Of a stretch of DNA of 64,000 nucleotides, positions 47,201 to 58,107 are shown in pieces. The stretch is taken from assembly GCA_002794735.1 (NCBI GenBank), contig NBAZ01000006.1, positions 372,001 through 436,000 of the forward strand, written 5' to 3'. The DNA comes from Pyrrhoderma lamaoense (taxonomy: Eukaryota; Basidiomycota; Agaricomycetes; Hymenochaetales; Hymenochaetaceae). How positions within the stretch are numbered: the stretch's first letter is position 1; the number at the start of each line of letters is the position of its first letter. The position numbers and the translations under genes are program-made. Below the pieces are notes generated by a model, which saw nothing but the letters and a program-made list of their open reading frames with translations, searched no databases and was not told the origin of the DNA.

Positions 47201-49559
47201 TAAGTCTATGACTCTTTTCAACTCTTTGTAAGCTGCAGATACTCACAAAGCGCTAAGACACAGGATTCGAGTATGTTAGCATTCCTGCGTGATGCTCGAA
47301 GATTATGTACCATTTTTGCGGCGCCCATTTCATACAGCACCCCGCACATCTATATTTCTATGCTCCCATTCATGCAAAATGAATCAGTTGTTGCTAAGCA
47401 CTACTTCCATTCAGAAGATGCTGTTTTTAGCATTGATGAAAAGGGAGCCCGGCCTGTAACACCTTTGTTGAACGTACTTGAGAAAGAAGGTAAAAAGGGC
47501 AGAGTTAACTCTATAGCCTTCTCCCCGATAGTCAGTTTATAGTCGCTGGTATGGATGACTGGTCTCTGTGCATTTGGAACGTAGAAGGTGGAAACATAGC
47601 AAACGGACCATTGTATGGACATGAGGATAACGTGACTTCGGTTGCGTTCTCGCGAGACGGCAAGCGTATCGTATCCGGATCAGTAGACCATACAATTCGT
47701 ATATGGGATGTTGACAGTGGATCTGTAATCTATGGTCCCTTTGATGGTCATAGTGAGACGGTCTGGTGTGTAGCTTTTTCCCCAGATGGAAAGCGTGTAT
47801 ACTCTGGCTCGGAGGATAGTACAATCAGAATCTGGGATGTAGAGACTGGTGATACAATTGGGGACCCCCTTACAGGGCACAGCTCTTCCGTGCGCAGTAT
47901 ATCAATCTCACCAGATGGTAGGCGACTTGTCTCTGGATCCAGAGACTGCACAGCCAGGATCTGGACGTTGGATGATAAGCAGATCCGTTCAATCATCACC
48001 GATGATCATGAAAATGGGGTACTATCTGTCGCTTTCTCACCCGACAATCGACGTGTTGTTTCAGGAAGTTCAGACTTTAAAATTCGTATTTTTGACTCGG
48101 AAAATGGAAAGCTAGTCCTCTCGCCCTTGATCGGGCACCAACGTGAAGTCTGGTCTGTTTGTTATTCAAGTGATGGAACTCGGATCGCTTCAAGCTCTCT
48201 TGATTATACTGTTCTCATATGGAACGCGGATACGGGGACTATCATCTCTGGACCTTTAGAAGGACATCGTGGTGTCATCGTAAGTGTTGCATTTTCCCCT
48301 GACTGCACACGTGTCGCCTCTGGGTCATGGGACCGTACAATTCGTCTTTGGGATGCTACGGAAAAACGTACTATGAAATCTGGTCCCGTTTATAGGCATA
48401 CTGCTGCTGTTAGTACCATTGCATTTTCTCCTGATTCAAAGGATGATATAGTCTCCGGGTCATTTGACGAGACACTGTGGGTTTGGAGCTCAGAATCTGG
48501 CCAAGTTATCAAAGGGCCAATAAGGGTACATGACATAGGGATCTTCTCCCTTATGTACTCCTCAGATGGAACACGACTCATATCGGCTTCGTCAGACTTG
48601 AAGCTTTTGGAAACGCATGATTGGACTGTGATCCCAACACAGTTTAAGGGACACACTGATAGTATCCGAACTGTTGCATTCTCTCAAGATTCTGAACGGA
48701 TTGTATCAGGATCCTATGACAATAATATATATGTCTGGAATGCGAATACAGGTGAATCGATTTGTGGACCGTTAGAAGGCCATACGGATGTTGTTCGCTC
48801 TGTCTCATTTTCTCCTTCAGGGGACATGATAATTTCGGGATCAGATGACAATACCGTGAAACTATGGGACGCATCTACTGGTAAGGAATTATCCTGTTTT
48901 GAAGGACATACCTCTTGGGTAACATCCGTGGTATTTGCACCCGATGGGATGTACCTCGCCTCTGGGTCTGAGGATCTATCAATAAGACTTTGGGATTGGT
49001 ATAATCCGGATGCGGATAATGGATCGATTGTGCTAGTCCCCAATCAACGACTTCTTATAGAAGGACACGAAAAAGCAATCACGTCGGTTACATTTTCACC
49101 TTCATCAAGCAATACGATACGGCTTGCTTCAGCTTCTGAGGACCAGACTGTTCGAATATGGGACCCGGCTACTGGGGATCCATTATTCGTCTTCAGGGGT
49201 CATACTCTTGGTGTACTATGTGTAGCATATTCATTCGATGGGAAACACGTTGTTTCTGGTGCGCGAGATTTCTCCATTCGTATCTGGGATGTCCAAGAAA
49301 AGAAAAGCAATATAAACACCTTGGCTGATGTCGATAATGCCGGAGACTCTGGTTTGTCAAGCTGGCGACGCTCTTTCAACTCCATCTCAAATGCATCATC
49401 ATTTTCATGGGACTTGAGGGAAGATGGGTGGATAGAGAGCGACGCGGGGATCTGTTAGTTTGGGTACCGCCGGACATTAGACGCACCTTATGGCGCTCAA
49501 GGAATACTGGAGTTCTCAGTTGTCAATTTTCCACGAAGCTCAATTTTCGTGTAAACTAG
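44300..49559 (+). CDS. NLR-like STAND protein: C2 - helical N-domain - NACHT - 14 WD40 repeats
   Basis: Multi-exon, about 1,500 aa. Exons 2-3 encode a C2-type domain (PDLYVEVEVNNQ, SVSPEWNEIVPLYAPDP). Next comes a helical region with the HPYLSVTCTVVTSAYK block seen in basidiomycete NLRs. Then a NACHT NTPase with Walker A GVTGCGKST, Walker B VVIILDALDECG and the LITSRPEND motif, and a long winged-helix-like linker. The C-terminus has 14 WD40 repeats by my count, enough for two seven-bladed propellers, clearly diverged from each other. Two single-base breaks: CCCC 47523-47526 (one more base continues AFSPDSQFIVAGMDDW across an apparent stop) and GGGG 49446-49449 (one more base replaces the early stop and gives the family tail DLLVWVPPDIRRTLW, ending 49559). 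Likely a nucleotide-switched receptor in non-self recognition or regulated cell death; ligand and output unknown. Confidence 0.88.
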
Positions 49560-50143
49560 ACGGCTCGAAGTTAAAAATTGTGTTTTTATGCTCGTATATA
49601 CTTGTATAGAATTATATATATGCTGTCTTTCTTAGAAATCAGTCTGAACTTGAACTTGAAGAGAAAAGCGGTCATGTAGTATATATAATATAGTACTTAA
49701 ACCTGGTTTGACAAAAACATGCATAAACTCAGAGGGCCTTAGGGAAATATATGTTCTCTATTTAATTATACTTAGTTATAAGGAATTAAGAATGAGAGTA
49801 AATCTCAGATCATAATTATATATAGTGCATATGCATGTTTCAAGTTAATGTATGTTGGTCAAGGAGGGCTGTCTTCATCTTTTACGTCAAGAAGATTAGA
49901 GAAAGGCTTATGAGAATTTGCTTCACATGTATGTAGATATCAGCTGTGGTAAACAAGGCATCATTACTGTTATTGAGAGGTATTTCACCTACAATATGTA
50001 GTTATATGTGTATGGGACGAGAACACTAGTGTTCTTGCTAGTATAATTATGTTAAGGCTCATGAGAGACTTATCCCATATACGAGCTGTCTAAGACACAG
50101 GAATCAGGATTTTTTCTTCAAGTTGTCATAATTACCCCTTCAC
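49560..50143. other. intergenic, convergent 3' region
   Basis: AT-rich 3' flanks of the NLR gene (+) and the 91-aa gene (-). Nothing else seen. Confidence 0.5.
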
Positions 50144-50419
50144 TCAATCCTTCTCCGCCCTTTTGCCGTTGATAATTTCACCCAGCTTGCGTATTCTTGT
50201 TTCAATCTTTTGAGCTTGGCTATTCGCGAGTTCTTTTGCATTAGCTCTCTGTTCCTGGGTGGCTGCTTGTCTTGACCCGCCGAGTGGTATCTGACTTCTT
50301 GTGACTTTTTTTAAAAGGCTATCATACATTGTTTTTCTTTGTTGAAGCCCTTTTATTTGTTGTGCAGTTTGATTATTTGGTCCTTTATAAGACTTATTGA
50401 CGTTCTTTTGTCCTTCCAT
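50144..50419 (-). CDS. small basic coiled-coil-like protein (91 aa)
   Basis: Single-exon ATG-initiated ORF on the minus strand, rich in Gln, Lys and Arg, with helical heptad-like stretches (QTAQQIKGLQQRKTMYDSLL, then KIETRIRKLGEIINGKRAEK). No hydrophobic segment and no known domain. A TATAAAG on the same strand (plus 50481-50487) lies about 62 bp upstream, supporting a real gene. Convergent with the NLR gene, and the first of three small helical proteins here. Function unknown. Confidence 0.5.
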   Translation of the reverse strand: MEGQKNVNKSYKGPNNQTAQQIKGLQQRKTMYDSLLKKVTRSQIPLGGSRQAATQEQRANAKELANSQAQKIETRIRKLGEIINGKRAEKD

Positions 50420-52596
50420 GGCTGATATTGTCGATTCAGATACTGTTTTAAGATGATTAGTTTCGCGGCAGATGATATAGCTTTATAAAAAGGAAGAATA
50501 TGCAAAGCACATCACCTTTTTGGGTTCGGAAGTGTTTATCAGCAAATGTCGTCGGACGCATACATCGGCACATCGATTGAAAGCACAATAAAACGGCTTT
50601 GCTCGGATGTTTTAGCGGATAATTTAAAACGCACATTGCAATTATAGAACATTTGCCTAATTTTTCTCTTTGGAAATCGGCTTCGATACAATTGAATTGA
50701 TCTGCTGACTATAAATTTATGAGACTTGAAGAAAGCTGGATCCGCAAGCCCGGATATACAGCAAGTATAAGATATGTAATTCCGACTTGACGTCTATTTA
50801 TCAGGTTACTAATTCTAAATATATAGTATATTGATAAAGTATCAGGCTACAGGCTTAAAATCGGTGCGCAATAAATCCTACACACCCCTTTGCGGTAACT
50901 CCAAAAAAGTAATTACCGAAAATTGCTCAACGGACTTTTAGTATATAATTTCTGAGACAAAATAGAGTATGATGTATACATATCACAAGACCCCATCCCA
51001 GAAGGAAGAATTTGTCGAATTGAATTGTTTGATATTGCAAAAGGAATAATTCTTTCTCTAAATGGTACTCAAAAATGCATTATAATGTGTATTAGAGACT
51101 TCTTCATATTTGCATGTACAACTTTGCGGGATAACTATGGCTTAACTCATCAAATATAGGAGATAAGCAACTCACAATACCTCTTGCGCTTATCTTCAAT
51201 TTTGCGTATCTCATCATTATTTGAATGTTATGTATGAACCTGACGTTATACTATATCTTCGATTCCCTTTCCTCTATAGTACTATATTGGGGGAAGCTTC
51301 CCTTCTTACAGGAAATAAGTCTATCATGTTCTCAGGGTACTTAGTGAAATAATATTTTACAAGAGGTAATCCAGTTTGATACCGGATAGTGGCGCTCACT
51401 GATTTTAGCAGTGGGTAAAGATCTGGGACGCAGTGTAAGGCTGATTCAATGAATACGTGTAACTTCGTGATAACATAGCTTATTATGAAGGCTTAGTATG
51501 CCGCAGAATATCAAAGCGATGAATATCATTTTCGTGGAGGGTATAGGGTGAGTAACACAAATATGCCTTTGGCTTATGATACTTTTCATTCAACGTCATC
51601 AAGTGGATATCAAAGAATTCGTAAAAGCAACAATAATTGCGGCAGAAAACCGATTATCTGTGGATCTGTGGGCCTGGACGCAATGAATGATTTACTGGAT
51701 ACTATAATGGATCCAGAGGTAGATCGATGCTGTACAATATTTGTCCATGTTTTCTCCAGAAGTTTCTGAGCATTCTAATCTCCCTTCATGAAGTAGTTAT
51801 AGTGGTATGTTACTCATGTCTTTAATAGTATAAATTGCGCAAAATCAAACAAAGTCTCTTCTTCAAGGCACAATAATAATCACTACGTTTATAGACCTGG
51901 AGGCGCGGTCATCCAGAAATCCTCAAACACATCCCTGCTTAGCAGTCTTTGCCTAATCACAGCCTTATAGATCCTATCTAACTGAGGAGTGCAGAGAAGG
52001 GAGATTAGAAGATTATTTGTGCCCAGAGTTCTGACAAGTTTGTCATCCAAAACGCTACAGATATCATTGGGAGTATGAAAACATGAAGAGTTACGCCACA
52101 TTAATCCGACCCAATCTTCATTATATGTAAGTAAGCGAGCTTGTCTACGTTTTCTTGGTCGAAGGCTATAGCAAAATGACACCACACTCTTACTCCTTAC
52201 AGGTAAACAAGTTGAAAACTAGTAGCTGTAAAAAAGATTAAATCACAGAAAGCCGAAGCAATGAGGTCCATTGGGATGTCTTGTTAATATATGGGAATGC
52301 CTTGAGTGGTGGTCCTTATAGAAACTATGATGAATTACTTGTAACTTGGTACGAAACAATAAGGTACTGGCAGTTACATATAAATATGCAAATTCGCGTG
52401 TACATGTACACACATTTGTTGTATCTATACTTTAGTGAGTTGTGTTGAACGATTTCAAGTCGAAGATTCTAGCTTAGGCAGGTTGAGAAGAGCTAGACTT
52501 TTGATTCCCGGAGTGACTACAGGTAATAACACTTAATGGTATAATAACGATTTATAAAATAAGAGTATTGACTTGTTTGTTTCCTACAATACTCTC
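50420..52596. other. mostly empty; possible terminal exon 51889-52185 (-)
   Basis: AT-rich. The minus strand is open for about 98 codons at 51889-52185 (contains LRPRKRRQARLL and NEDWVGLMWRN). It has no ATG at its start, so it would have to be a last exon of a gene I cannot complete. A plus ORF at 51548-51769 starts with GTG only. Confidence 0.3.
50481..50487 (-). promoter_or_regulatory. TATA box of the 91-aa gene
   Basis: TATAAAG on the minus strand about 62 bp before the ATG at 50419. Confidence 0.45.
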
Positions 52597-53109
52597 TCAA
52601 ACTTCCTCCCATTCATCATCATCGTCATCAATGTCATCAACATCATAAGTCAAACTAGCAAGCTCTCGTTCTAGGATTTCTATTTTATGCCATTTATCTC
52701 CGATCTCCCAAACTTTATCCTCCACTTCTCTCGCGTGCTTAAGAATCTGTTCCTGCCCGGGAAGCTCACGTACAATGAGCTCTACTTGTCCTGAAGCTTG
52801 GTCATAGACACAATCGATGAGTCCAGGTTTACCGGAATCGATCCAAGCAATACTGTCATCCATCCTACAAATATCTTCTTCTAAATCTGTGATCTGACTA
52901 GAAAGCGCATCAATCAAGTAACTGACATATTCAATCTCATCTTCTAAACCTGAGTCGTGGTCTGCATCCTCGGGTTCTTCACCTGAGTTTTCTTCTCTAA
53001 AGTTATCTAGTGGTAGAGATTCGAATACACAGTCTTTATAATGTTTTTCACCAGGAAAGCTATTGTCAACACTATAGGCCTCGAGTTGTGAGTAGCATTG
53101 TTGAGTCAT
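52597..53109 (-). CDS. acidic coiled-coil-like protein (170 aa)
   Basis: Uninterrupted ATG-initiated ORF. The middle (residues about 60-150) is helical with repeated hydrophobic/charged spacing (SYLIDALSSQITDLEEDI, ILKHAREVEDKVWEI, KIEILERELASL). It ends in an Asp tract (VDDIDDDDDEWEEV). No transmembrane segment, signal peptide or known domain. Strongly acidic, in contrast to the basic 91-aa neighbour. Could be a scaffold or an inhibitor-like partner; this is speculation. Codon order looks coding because both hydrophobic periodicity and the long open length agree. Confidence 0.5.
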   Translation of the reverse strand: MTQQCYSQLEAYSVDNSFPGEKHYKDCVFESLPLDNFREENSGEEPEDADHDSGLEDEIEYVSYLIDALSSQITDLEEDICRMDDSIAWIDSGKPGLIDCVYDQASGQVELIVRELPGQEQILKHAREVEDKVWEIGDKWHKIEILERELASLTYDVDDIDDDDDEWEEV

Positions 53110-53400
53110 TGATCAGACTATGCAGTATAGAGCTGTGTTTATATTATTGCAAAGCCTTCATTAATAATAAGTATGTGCATATCAATAAGGGCAAAGTATT
53201 AGGTGCATCGGGAGCAAAGCATATGCCGATGACCTGCATTGTAACATTTCTTGTTACAGAAAGCTTTCAGCAACACATCAAATTTGTGAAACAAACAACA
53301 TAATTCCCAAAATAGAATCATGTTTCAAGTTAGGCCGAGGTCAAGTTAGGGTACCTGTATCTACATCAGGAGGTTATCCCTTGCATAAGAGGATATAGTT

Positions 53401-53574
53401 CTACTTACGAAGCTCGGTTCTTAGGCGTCTTATCTTATTTTCTACCTTCTCCCTCTCATATATATAGACACGCGTGTTGTGTTCCAAATGCTCATTGACA
53501 CTCTTTATCGTACCAATGATTTCATGCTGTTGATCTAATATTGCTGTCTGTAATGCTTGTGTTTCCTGTGGCAT
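53401..53574 (-). CDS. short coiled-coil-like peptide (57 aa)
   Basis: ATG at 53574, stop at 53401. The whole product is helical and charged: QALQTAILDQQHEIIGTI, later YEREKVENKIRRLRTELRK. The stop overlaps a GTAAGT sequence, so this could be the first exon of a longer gene. No family recognised. It resembles the two other small proteins downstream only in composition. Confidence 0.35.
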   Translation of the reverse strand: MPQETQALQTAILDQQHEIIGTIKSVNEHLEHNTRVYIYEREKVENKIRRLRTELRK

Positions 53575-54212
53575 GATTACTAATCTATAAAAACCAGCAA
53601 GTTATCTCCAACTAACGCGGACTAGCTGGATCATTTCTCCGTAAATTGGATCTATCACAGACTTCTCAAATTTAAAATAAGAGTTGAAGCTTAGGAATGA
53701 AACTAACATCTTGCACATTTGATTCAGCTCCAGGTAAATGATCCGTCCACTCGTGGCTTCGGTGCGCTGGCCTCCTTCTCTGTAAAAGAAGTATCAGTTT
53801 CTTAGCACCAAGAAGTAAAGATCCAGTCTACTCGTGATAGTAGCCTTCTTAGCATAGTCCTAGACTGAGCTTCGTACGACAATTACATATAAGATTTGTT
53901 AACACCGTGAGAAATGTCTCTAGCATCAACTCTGATAGCCACGTGTGAACCATCGGATTTGAGTCTCTTTCATGAATATTTCTCTTTATTTGCTTATTCA
54001 TTGGCAATACAGTCATTAGAATACAGCACAAAAAATGCAACTGACTATACGATACTGTTATATTTGATACTGACTGATAATAACACGTGTGTCTGGATTT
54101 GTTCAATACTACTAGTAAGAATTTGAAATTTTTATCGTTTTTACGTGTTCTCGTTAAAAACGGCGCATAAACTACCCCGTTAAAAGTTGATATTTGTGGT
54201 GTCTATGCTTCA
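53575..54212. other. intergenic, no gene seen
   Basis: Short ORFs only on both strands; nothing supportable. Confidence 0.5.
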
Positions 54213-55577
54213 CTAATAGTGTCCGATATCGTGATGTGCATGTGAAGTAGTATTCATATATCCAGCATTAAGATCCGAGTCATGATGGCTATGTCCGTGG
54301 GCGAAGTAACTAGAGCCTGAGTCCGCACTTGATGATAGGATTGATATGGTCCTGGCTGAGCTGTGATCACCATGGGCGCTACCTGATGAGGTATACGGTA
54401 TCTCGACTGGGGAGTTCCGGGAAATTGTAAGGCCTCTTTTTGCATTGGCTTTAATGCCGCGGTTTTGTCTCCTTCTGATCTTCCACCGTTAGCAGTTGTA
54501 GTGGTCAGTGCTATGTACCCGACAGGATTAGTCACTGCATTTTTCCTGTCTTCCTCACGTCTCCTTCTTTGATTTTTATACTGGTCATCTTCGAAAACTA
54601 GAATCTCTTCGTCCCCTAGTTCCTCACTGCTCCGTCCCAAAACTTCTACTGCTCTTCTATGCCTGTTGCGACCTTCTTCTCCATGACTACTTTCGCTATC
54701 AGTTCTGCGACCGCTCCCCCGTGCGAAGTACTTCCTGAACTTTTAGCAGATCCTGATGCCCGACTCACAGTTTTACTCAGGCTCCCATATATACTATCGA
54801 CATCAGCTGTTTCTGTATCTACAATCCTTCTGTTCTCGTTTGTTGTAGATGATGTTCCACTTCTTCTCCGGCTAGTTGAAACATTCTCTTTACTTTGACG
54901 CTGATGAACACGGGAACTTCCTGATAAGCTTCTAATAGATTCTCTACTTGAGCTTGGTTGCCGTTTCAAGTGCTCTATGGGGGCTTGACCTACTTGACTT
55001 GGACTTGAACTTAATGAGTTTCTATGTTCAGGTGTCTTAAGGCTATGCGAACTTGTGGTACTTGTGGTAGATTGTCTCGGGAGGGTCCCCCTGAAGTCTT
55101 GCTCACGGCTTGAGAGCTACTTCTAGTTACCGAAGTTGTACTTCCTAGAGCTTGTGGGCTTGAGTTATTATTAGAGCCACTTATTGAAGGTATCTTTCTC
55201 ACTGTCCTCTGTGAGGTCGTAGATTGGCTGGTTGATGGCCTAGAAGCGCTTAAACCGGACATTGTTGCTGTATTTGAATGACCTGATGGCATCCTAATAG
55301 AGCCATGATGTGTCAAGCTTCCACTCCTGATTTCCCTGCCTCCCGAACCACTCTTCGGGGTCGTTATCCTCGTTTCGGATTCGCGCCTTACAAGATCAGG
55401 ATTTTTTGTGTGCCCTGTCCGTTTTTTCTTCTTCGGTTTTTTTGGAGTCTGGTTAAGGTCAATACTCCCAGATAAATCGTCTTTTGCATCTCTATGTATT
55501 CTAGAAAATATCGATCTAACTCGGTTCGGCTTTTTAATACTTACTGACCCTCCCTCTTTCGATTGTCCACCCCCCAT
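54213..55577 (-). CDS. predicted N-myristoylated Ser-rich disordered protein, three frame breaks
   Basis: ATG at 55577 gives MGGGQSKEGG, a good N-myristoyltransferase signal (Gly2, Ser6). Then come a basic patch (PKKPKKKKRTGH) and long Ser/Thr/Arg-rich disordered sequence. The coding style continues through three one-base frame losses at CCCCC 55087-55091, CCCCC 54716-54720 and GGGG 54409-54412. With those accounted for, the product is one exon of about 455 aa ending in a His-rich tail (FAHGHSHHDSDLNAGY, then HAHHDIGHY) with stop TAG at 54213-54215. The upper part is unambiguous. The last break is placed by composition only: the alternative frame ends at 54254 in a less plausible tail. Probably membrane-anchored and phosphorylated; no domain known. 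Confidence 0.6.
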
Positions 55578-56680
55578 CCTCCGAGTCAAAAAACGCTTTG
55601 CTACGCTTGCTATCCTTTCTATATTGACTTTACGGTTTCTAGACTTTCAAGTGTTGTTCAGCTAATTTGATAGTTCCTCTGGATTCGATGTTATAAGCAG
55701 CGGTTCAAGAGGGACGAAGTAAATTCAGTTTACCTTACCCTTTTTCTATATGCATGGGTTCAAAGTAGTACCCTACTTTGCTATTCATTTCGTCTCGGAT
55801 AAATGACTTAGTCGTCATAGCGGTTCCTGATGCAAGTTTTTTTTTTCTTATTGATCAACATATTTAGGATCAGGTTCGGGTGAGACATCGTTGTTTTTAC
55901 AAAGCTAGCTATTAGAAAACCAATCATTCACGAAGGTGGGGATATTGAAATGCGTTGTAGTCAAATCGATCAAATTTGATTCTTACGTAATTTAGTACCA
56001 ATGCTCGCCCTCTTTCTGAAAACGAGGGTCAGATTGGCTTGCAAAGTTGTTACAAAGTGGTGTGCGGATTGATGATTCTCGTCATTCTAGCGTTAATTAA
56101 ATGTTAATTTTTCTTCATCAATTACAAAGCTTCGTCGGTATTTGACTACAAATCTAAGCTTCGGTTTTGGTAGCACAAATGTGCATATGAGAAGTATAGT
56201 TTGTTTTCATCGACCACTAAGTCGAGGTTATGTTTTTTCAGTATTTCAAATTTTCCTAGTAGATCGTAATTTATAAGGTTAACATAAAGAAAAAATGAAA
56301 CATTTTTATCCGAAAATCTCCATATTCTTAAGCCTCACTATAGACATCACCCTTGATGAGACATAAACTCAGAAAAAACTTATCCGTATCGCCCCTCTTC
56401 AATTACACGTGCGAGGGTACCATCAATGGGATGAATGGATAAAGCATTGCTATAGATCAAAATAATCATTAGAATGATTTCTATGGGGTTCAGTCAATGT
56501 TTACCAACCCAAAAGGCCCGGGATATCACATTTATTGGATATTTACAAAGGAATGGAACAAAACATAATTTAGCCAAGGTGGCTCGGAGCGTCGCCATAA
56601 AATAATATAATTCAAACAAAAGTCGTTATCATCAAATGCCTCAGTATTAGCCTAATCGGGCCATAACAGACTGGCGAATC
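55578..56680. other. intergenic between the two myristoylation-signal genes
   Basis: AT-rich, with no ORF of note. Confidence 0.5.
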
Positions 56681-57010
56681 TTAACATCCACCACCTCCAC
56701 TGTCACCCCCACCACCTCCGCTGTCTCCTCCTCCGCTGTCTCCTCCACCACTGTAACCCCCGCTATCTCCTCCAGAGGAACATCCTCCTCCTCCACCTCC
56801 TCCTCCTCCATGATGGTGGTGACTGGTAGAGTAACCAGTGTCATATGAGTAAGCTGCAGCATTGTTATATGAAGTGTTATTATAGTTGGACAGCTGTTGA
56901 TAAGGCTGCGCGGAACGTTGGGTGCTCTTAAATGTAGTGGACTGTGCCGGTCTGGTAGTTGTCGCATTTTTGTTACCCTTCGGCTTCCTTGTAGACTGGA
57001 TGCACCCCAT
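56681..57010 (-). CDS. predicted acylated Gly-rich small protein (109 aa)
   Basis: ATG at 57010 gives MGCIQSTRKPKG, a dual-acylation type N-terminus: Gly2 for myristate, Cys3 for palmitate, Ser6, then basic residues. It continues with Thr/Gln/Tyr/Asn-rich sequence, a His4 tract and a C-terminal half of Gly runs broken by Asp-Ser (GGGDSGGGDSGGG), finishing with Cys. No catalytic domain. Single exon, stop TAA at 56681. Likely a membrane-tethered low-complexity protein. It has the same kind of start as the neighbouring gene, but the rest is unrelated. The Gly tract also opens an overlapping acidic ORF, which I regard as a shadow. Confidence 0.6.
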   Translation of the reverse strand: MGCIQSTRKPKGNKNATTTRPAQSTTFKSTQRSAQPYQQLSNYNNTSYNNAAAYSYDTGYSTSHHHHGGGGGGGGGCSSGGDSGGYSGGGDSGGGDSGGGGGDSGGGGC

Positions 57011-58107
57011 CTTAATGGCTAAAGCTCTATGATATACACAGTTAACAATCAGGCCATTATATGAGTTATAGCGAAATATAACCCACTCTGCCTACTCGAG
57101 AAAGGTGTGGGGAAGCCTTCAGACAACGCTGAAGAGGAGAAGAGGTATGTGTTGTAGGTAGAGAGAAAGAAAGACAAGCATCAGATACTTATATCCGTAT
57201 TCCCCACAATATTTTAATTTATCACAACCGGGTCCGAGTCGTGAAATGTTCTGCTAAAGCGCTGCTGATAACTGGAAAGAGTAGATGATAAGACTTTGAA
57301 CCGGTGCATATCCACTTGATTAAAAAAGAAAGACCTCAGTCAGAGTTCTAAATAGCTATTGCTTATACAAGGCGATGAAGTTACCATCTGATTTTAGTAG
57401 GGTTGCGATTCGTATACCTGTGAATCAGCAGTATGAAACATGACTAGAACATACACATTTAAGAATTTCCTATGAAAAGACAATCTGATATCAATAAGTA
57501 TTGAATAAATAGTGTTACAAGAATTATTGTGGCCTTCAAGGCGAATTCGAGGACACTTTGTCACTTTTCATCGGTTGTTACTCTATTCATCGGAGCCTCC
57601 GACTCCCATGGCATCTACGTATAAGTTATCTAATCAGTCATCGAAATGCTGTGTCGAGCTACGAGGAAAATACGTGAGCGGTGATCAAGCACGCTAAGCT
57701 CAAACGGTACTAAGCTCTGAACTGTAAAGCTCTGAACTGTAAGATTAATATATTATGTAAAAGCAACCATATAAGGTAATTATATCTGTCGAACGTGATC
57801 CATCACCCTAAATTATTATTTTTATCTTCTTTTGTTTCCTGGAACATATTAAAAATATTTTATATCCTTGTTGATTACGGTTTTGGTCAAAAATGTAAAC
57901 CTACTATTATAGTACGCCATGGAAGCATGGTTTAGTCATTTTTATCGTATCTCAAGAACATCTTCGGCATCTTCTTAGTCTGTTATGGGAATTCATATGT
58001 GAAAAAAGGCGGGGAAGAAAAGAGATTCTTTGATGGGGGCATATATACTTCATTATGAGGTCGATAGGCTTAATCTTCTCCGAGAAACCTCAGGCTTAGG
58101 ACTACTC
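57011..58107. other. intergenic, divergent promoters
   Basis: Upstream regions of the Gly-rich gene (-) and the alcohol dehydrogenase (+). A 15-bp unit (AAGCTCTGAACTGTA) is tandemly repeated twice at 57712-57741. TATATA occurs near 58040, between an in-frame ATG at 58033 and the preferred ATG at 58108. Confidence 0.4.

Noticed and set aside
47450..49460. Programmed ribosomal frameshifting to explain the NLR and other breaks
   Set aside because: The same one-base loss occurs in unrelated genes at plain G/C runs without a shared slippery heptamer or downstream structure; a sequencing cause is simpler.
54646..54969. Separate 107-aa and 129-aa genes between 54254 and 54969
   Set aside because: Coding style is continuous with the upstream myristoylated protein once one-base losses at the C runs are allowed; neither segment has its own good start context.
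56647..56967. Overlapping acidic Glu/Val-rich ORF on the minus strand
   Set aside because: Shifted frame of the Gly-rich tract of the 109-aa gene; the composition is a by-product of the GGN repeats, and the other frame has the better start.
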